DNA from: Sphingomonas jinjuensis
GTDB lineage: Bacteria; Pseudomonadota; Alphaproteobacteria; Sphingomonadales; Sphingomonadaceae
DNA: 64,000 nucleotides
Assembly: GCF_014197105.1 (NCBI RefSeq)
Contig: NZ_JACIEV010000009.1
Coordinates: forward strand, 124,001 to 188,000
Reading direction: 5' to 3'
The notes below the pieces were generated by a model. The model was not told where the DNA came from. It saw only the letters and a list, made by a program, of their open reading frames with translations, and searched no databases. Both the position numbers and the translations under genes were made by a program. Positions within the stretch are counted from its first letter, which is position 1; each line of letters starts with the position of its first letter. Shown here piece by piece: positions 60,745 through 64,000 of the stretch.

Positions 60745-62205
60745 TTACGCGTGGCGTCGACGCAGCAGGAAACTCGCGCGGCCGATCAGGCTCTGCCGGA
60801 CGGAGGGCGGCACGACGCGCCATGCCCATCCGCTCGATATCGCGATCGCGGCCGCCGCCGTCGCCAGCGGCAGCGGGCTTATCGGCAGTGCGCCCACCAG
60901 CGGCACCGCGACGATCATCAGCGCAGTCGGCAGGGCGAAGACGACGAGGTCCAGCCTGCGCCCGAATGCCAGCAGATGCATCGCCAGCGAATCGATCGCA
61001 CAGCGGATCGAAAAGGCGAGCGCCGCCCCCACCGCGCCCCACATCAGCGTCAGGCACCACAGCAACGCGCAATAGGCCGGCAGCTCCGCCAGATGCAGCA
61101 GCCCGGTCGCCCGCGGCCGGCCATCGGCCTGGAGCAACGTGAAAGGACTGGCGGCCAGGCCGTTGAGCCACCAGCCGATCAGCAGGATCTGCCCCACCGT
61201 CACCGCATCGCGGCCCAGCGCGCCGCGCAGCCACAGCGCCAGGAACGGGCCCATCAGGCAGATGCCACCGATCACCAGCGGCGCCATGATCGCACCCGCC
61301 GCACGCGTCGACGTGTGCGACACGGCAGTGGCATGGGCTCGGTTCTGTTCGGCCGACAGCTTGGGGAACAGCGCGTTCGACAGCGAATTGGGGATGATGT
61401 TCAACCGCTGCGCCAATTGCGCCGGCACCGCATAGGTCGCGACCGCCGCCGCGTTGGCGAGGCTGCCGATCAGGAAGCGATCGAGCAGCGACATCAGCGG
61501 CGCGACCGAGGCGGACACCGTGATCCAGCCGCCATAGCGAAACAATGCCACCGCCTCACCGCGCGACGGCGCCGCCCGGTGTCCCTCGGTGACGTAGCGT
61601 AGGCAGAACAGGAACGACACGACAAGCGCCACCAGTTGCACCACCAGCGAAGCGCCGAGCAGCCCCGACAGTCGCGGCCCATGCAGCAACGCGACCGCGA
61701 TCGGCGCGAGCTGCGCCGCGACGGTCGTCACCACCGAGATCGCATTGAATTCCAGGAACCGCTCGCGCCCCAGCAGCGCGCCGTTGAGCACCCCCCAGAT
61801 GATGCCGAGCGGCAGCACCAGCGCCAGTAGCGGCAGCGCATCGACAGCCTCCTGCCGCAGCTCCTGGCCGATCTGGAAGGGCCCGGTGATGTACCAGTGC
61901 CCGACCCCATACATGAGCACCGCACCGACCACCGCCATGATCCCGGACGCGATCACCGCGGTCCAGAAGGCTTGGGCCCGCGCTTCGGGGGTGGAATCGC
62001 GCAGCGACGCGATCCGCTGGAGCAGCGCGCGCGTCAGCCCCAGATCGAACATGCCGAAATAGCCGAGCAGCATCCAGGCGATCGCAAGAACGCCGTAACG
62101 CTCGACCCCGACGAGATGCAGGTACAGCGGCACCGCCGTCAGCGAGACGATCAGCGGCAGCACCTGCCCGACGACGTTATAGGTGGCGTTGCGGCCCAGG
62201 CTCAT
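60745..62205 (-). CDS. oligosaccharide flippase (Wzx-type)
   Basis: A 486-aa MOP-superfamily protein with about 14 membrane segments, beginning NATYNVVGQVLPLIVSLTAVPLYLHLVGVERYGVLAIAWMLLGYFGMFDLGLTRAL, the classic Wzx start. It would move the lipid-linked repeat unit to the periplasmic face for the Wzy-like polymerase. The RgpF-like gene upstream ends by overlapping its start (ATGA), and the GT2 gene follows 13 bases after. The Wzx-Wzy pair indicates a Wzy-dependent polymer. Confidence 0.9.
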   Translation of the reverse strand: MSLGRNATYNVVGQVLPLIVSLTAVPLYLHLVGVERYGVLAIAWMLLGYFGMFDLGLTRALLQRIASLRDSTPEARAQAFWTAVIASGIMAVVGAVLMYGVGHWYITGPFQIGQELRQEAVDALPLLALVLPLGIIWGVLNGALLGRERFLEFNAISVVTTVAAQLAPIAVALLHGPRLSGLLGASLVVQLVALVVSFLFCLRYVTEGHRAAPSRGEAVALFRYGGWITVSASVAPLMSLLDRFLIGSLANAAAVATYAVPAQLAQRLNIIPNSLSNALFPKLSAEQNRAHATAVSHTSTRAAGAIMAPLVIGGICLMGPFLALWLRGALGRDAVTVGQILLIGWWLNGLAASPFTLLQADGRPRATGLLHLAELPAYCALLWCLTLMWGAVGAALAFSIRCAIDSLAMHLLAFGRRLDLVVFALPTALMIVAVPLVGALPISPLPLATAAAAIAISSGWAWRVVPPSVRQSLIGRASFLLRRRHA

Positions 62206-63080
62206 GCCGGCTGCACCTCGATCGGATGCCCCGCATCCTCCAGCAAGGCCCGTACCGCCTCGCTATCCTCGCGATGACCATGCCGTCCCAGCAGCGATCG
62301 CTTGACGAACGGCAGGCCGGCGTGGGCCAGCGCGACGCCGCGGTCGAGCGTCGGGTTGAACACGCGCGCGGAGTCGGCGAACCAGCAGGCGCCCACCGAC
62401 ATCGTCTTCGCCGCGACGCGGGCGAAGCGCGTCTCCTGGCACAGCACCACGTCGGTATATCGGTTGAACGTCGGACCGAACACCGACGCCAGCGCGGCGA
62501 ACCGTTCCGGGGTCAGCGCCCGCAGCTGAAAGGCATAGGACTGGATATGGTTCTCGATCCGGGTCGAGGCGGTGAATGCCGTCAGGTCCCAGGCCCGATC
62601 GGCCAGCACCGCGGCGGGCGAGGCGAAGGGACCGAACACCGAATCGTTCATGACGAACACATCGGCACCGGGCGATCGCTCCGCCAGATGGCGCAGCATC
62701 AGCCGGTATCCGCTGAAGTCGAACCCACCCAGGCTCTTCCAGATCAGCGCATCCGCCCGCTCGCGGATCGCCGCGGGAATCGCGTCTGGCGAGTCGGTCG
62801 CGCACACCACCAGCAGCCGCCCCGGCTCGGCGGCAAGGCGGTCGAGCGTGTAAAGGTGGAGGGGCGCCGCGACGCCGTCGGGCAGATAGGCGAAGTAGCA
62901 GGTCCAGCGTGCCGCGGCATCGGCCGCGACGATCGTCTGCGCCCGTGGCGCCCGCCCGCGCAGCAGCATCCGCCGCAGCAGGCGAGACCCCGCCAGCTGC
63001 GCATCGAAAGGCGACGGCCGATACGTCCAGTTGCGGTCGAAATCAGCGATGGCGCGGCTGTGAGGGTCCGTCGCCGTCAC
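62202..63080 (-). CDS. rhamnan-synthesis-protein-F-like (RgpF) protein
   Basis: A 292-aa protein resembling the RgpF/rhamnan-synthesis F family. It has a FAYLPDG...LHLYTLDRLAAEPGRLLVVCATD segment, ADALIWKSLGGFDFSGYRLMLRHL, and DVFVMNDSVFGPFASPAAVL, the MNDSxxGP core. GTG 63080 overlaps the stop of the sugar-phosphate transferase (GTGA); the frame to 63224 is its shadow. RgpF-like proteins add or branch rhamnose-type glucan chains. Role here is inferred from family and position. Confidence 0.82.
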   Translation of the reverse strand: MTATDPHSRAIADFDRNWTYRPSPFDAQLAGSRLLRRMLLRGRAPRAQTIVAADAAARWTCYFAYLPDGVAAPLHLYTLDRLAAEPGRLLVVCATDSPDAIPAAIRERADALIWKSLGGFDFSGYRLMLRHLAERSPGADVFVMNDSVFGPFASPAAVLADRAWDLTAFTASTRIENHIQSYAFQLRALTPERFAALASVFGPTFNRYTDVVLCQETRFARVAAKTMSVGACWFADSARVFNPTLDRGVALAHAGLPFVKRSLLGRHGHREDSEAVRALLEDAGHPIEVQPA

Positions 63081-64000
63081 CGCGATCCGAAGCCGGTGAA
63101 GACGGTGCGGATCGTCCGCGCGATGATCAGCAGGTCGAGCCAGGCCGAGTAATGCTTGATGTAATAGAAGTCGTAGTGAAGCTTGCTGCGCACGTCGTCG
63201 ACGTCGACGACATGGCCCTGGCACACCTGCGCCCAGCCGGTCACGCCCGGCCGCACAATGTGGCGATAGCGGTAGAAGGGAATCTCGTTCTCGTACCAGT
63301 GGCTAAGCACCACCGCCTCGGGACGGGGGCCGATCCAGCTCATCTCGCCGCGCAGGATGTTGATGATCTGCGGCAGCTCGTCGATACGCATCTGGCGCAG
63401 GTAGCGGCCGATCCGCGTCACACGCTGATCCCCGACCTGGGTCATCGCATGCTCGCGCGCGGCCTCCGGAGCGGGCTCGGCGACGGTCATGGTACGGAAC
63501 TTGTAGACCGTGAACGGTTGGCCCTTGTAGCCCATCCGCGGCTGGCGAAACAGGATCGGCCCCGGCGACGACAGCTTCACGCCAATCGCCACCACGCACA
63601 GGAAGGGCAGCAGCACGATCGCCGCCGCCACCGCGGTGATCCAGTCGACCAGATGTTTGAATGACATGAACGCCGACACCGGCGCCAGCGAGCCGAAGCT
63701 GTTCTCCGACAGATGTTCCAGCTCGACGCGGCCGGTCAGCGATTCCGCCAGATGCTTGGTGTGATAGACCGGCACGCCTTCGAGCGCGAGATCGGCGAGG
63801 CGGCGGTCCCAGTCGTTGGGCAGGTCGATCCGAAGATCGGTCGTCACCGCGTCAAGGTGGTTCAGCCGTGCGTCAGCGCTATGCAGCGTGACCCAATCGA
63901 CACCCGGCACCGTGCGCAGCGAGTCGGTGTCGCCGAGCGGCACCACCCCGATGCGAAGCCCCGTCCGCCGCTGGTAGCGCGCCTGAAGCAACGTCATCCA
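63077..64000 (-). CDS. priming undecaprenyl-phosphate sugar-phosphate transferase (5' end outside window)
   Basis: At least 307 residues of a polyprenyl sugar-phosphate transferase that starts repeat-unit synthesis by moving a sugar-1-phosphate to undecaprenyl phosphate. The catalytic bacterial-sugar-transferase domain is complete: membrane helix, SSPGPILFRQPRMGYKGQPFTVYKFRTM, RIGRYLRQMRIDELPQIINILRGEMSWIGPRPE and RPGVTGWAQV. The N-terminal part is a CoA-binding-like domain and, since full enzymes are about 450 residues, more membrane helices probably lie beyond base 64000. ATG 63997 is only an internal Met. Coupled to the RgpF-like gene (GTGA). Confidence 0.92.
   Translation of the reverse strand, partial: WMTLLQARYQRRTGLRIGVVPLGDTDSLRTVPGVDWVTLHSADARLNHLDAVTTDLRIDLPNDWDRRLADLALEGVPVYHTKHLAESLTGRVELEHLSENSFGSLAPVSAFMSFKHLVDWITAVAAAIVLLPFLCVVAIGVKLSSPGPILFRQPRMGYKGQPFTVYKFRTMTVAEPAPEAAREHAMTQVGDQRVTRIGRYLRQMRIDELPQIINILRGEMSWIGPRPEAVVLSHWYENEIPFYRYRHIVRPGVTGWAQVCQGHVVDVDDVRSKLHYDFYYIKHYSAWLDLLIIARTIRTVFTGFGSR

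Noticed and set aside
1..64000. CRISPR array, tRNA or rRNA genes, prophage structural genes
   Set aside because: No regularly spaced direct repeats, no cloverleaf-like segments and no capsid, tail or terminase-like proteins were seen on either strand.

Overview
The window looks like the chromosome of a sphingomonad (Sphingomonas-type alphaproteobacterium). The inference rests on high GC with strong G/C at third codon positions, many GTG and TTG starts coupled by GTGA or ATGA overlaps, the alphaproteobacterial order rpmH-rnpA-yidD-yidC-yihA, the block dnaA/rpsT/mutM/ubiE/ubiB/coaBC/dut, a PEP-CTERM protein with a sphingomonad-style tail, and an exopolysaccharide locus that carries a type I secretion system as sphingan loci do. 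No species is assigned. No tRNA, rRNA, CRISPR array or prophage was seen.

Bases 1-10450: an acyl-CoA catabolic block. It holds a two-subunit acyl-CoA dehydrogenase pair (one gene cut by the window edge), an AMP-forming CoA ligase, a glutaryl-CoA-dehydrogenase-like enzyme, an SDR, a phosphotransferase plus acyl-CoA dehydrogenase pair (a split ACAD10/11 arrangement), a crotonase and an NMO/2-nitropropane-dioxygenase-family flavoprotein. Two intergenic regions share the same promoter/operator-like 14-mer, which suggests one regulon.

Bases 10450-14420: an accessory segment. It contains a three-gene translationally coupled operon of unknown function (a 170-aa protein, a DUF1828/DUF1829-type protein and a 44-aa protein), an IS1595-family transposase, two decayed gene fragments (one a PDDEXK-like nuclease N-terminus) and a GIY-YIG protein. 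It abuts a comM/yifB gene that is cut just before its Walker A motif and fused in frame to foreign sequence. I infer that comM was the insertion or rearrangement site.

Bases 15138-39050: the conserved core. A PGPGW-type membrane protein, rpmH nested inside an out-of-frame rnpA reading frame, yidD, yidC and yihA. Next comes a PEP-CTERM SGNH hydrolase flanked by a synonymous second copy of the yihA 3' end. Then an alginate-export-family porin, GST, dapE, smr, mltA, a Tim44-domain gene, secB, murJ, trpS, dnaA, rpsT, mutM, ubiE, ubiB, a membrane protein, coaBC, dut, a small exported protein and moeB. Four kinds of palindromic intergenic repeat punctuate this region.

Bases 39059-64000: an exopolysaccharide/cell-surface locus. 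It encodes precursor enzymes (UDP-GlcA 4-epimerase-like, GalU, WecB), an AlkP-superfamily-like protein, three GT4 and one GT2 glycosyltransferases, two methyltransferases, a 1002-aa RTX-repeat protein, a complete type I secretion system (TolC/ABC/HlyD), a Tat-type beta-helix protein, Wzy- and Wzx-like proteins, an RgpF-like protein and a priming sugar-phosphate transferase that runs off the window. Together they suggest a Wzx/Wzy-type polysaccharide made alongside a secreted calcium-binding matrix protein.
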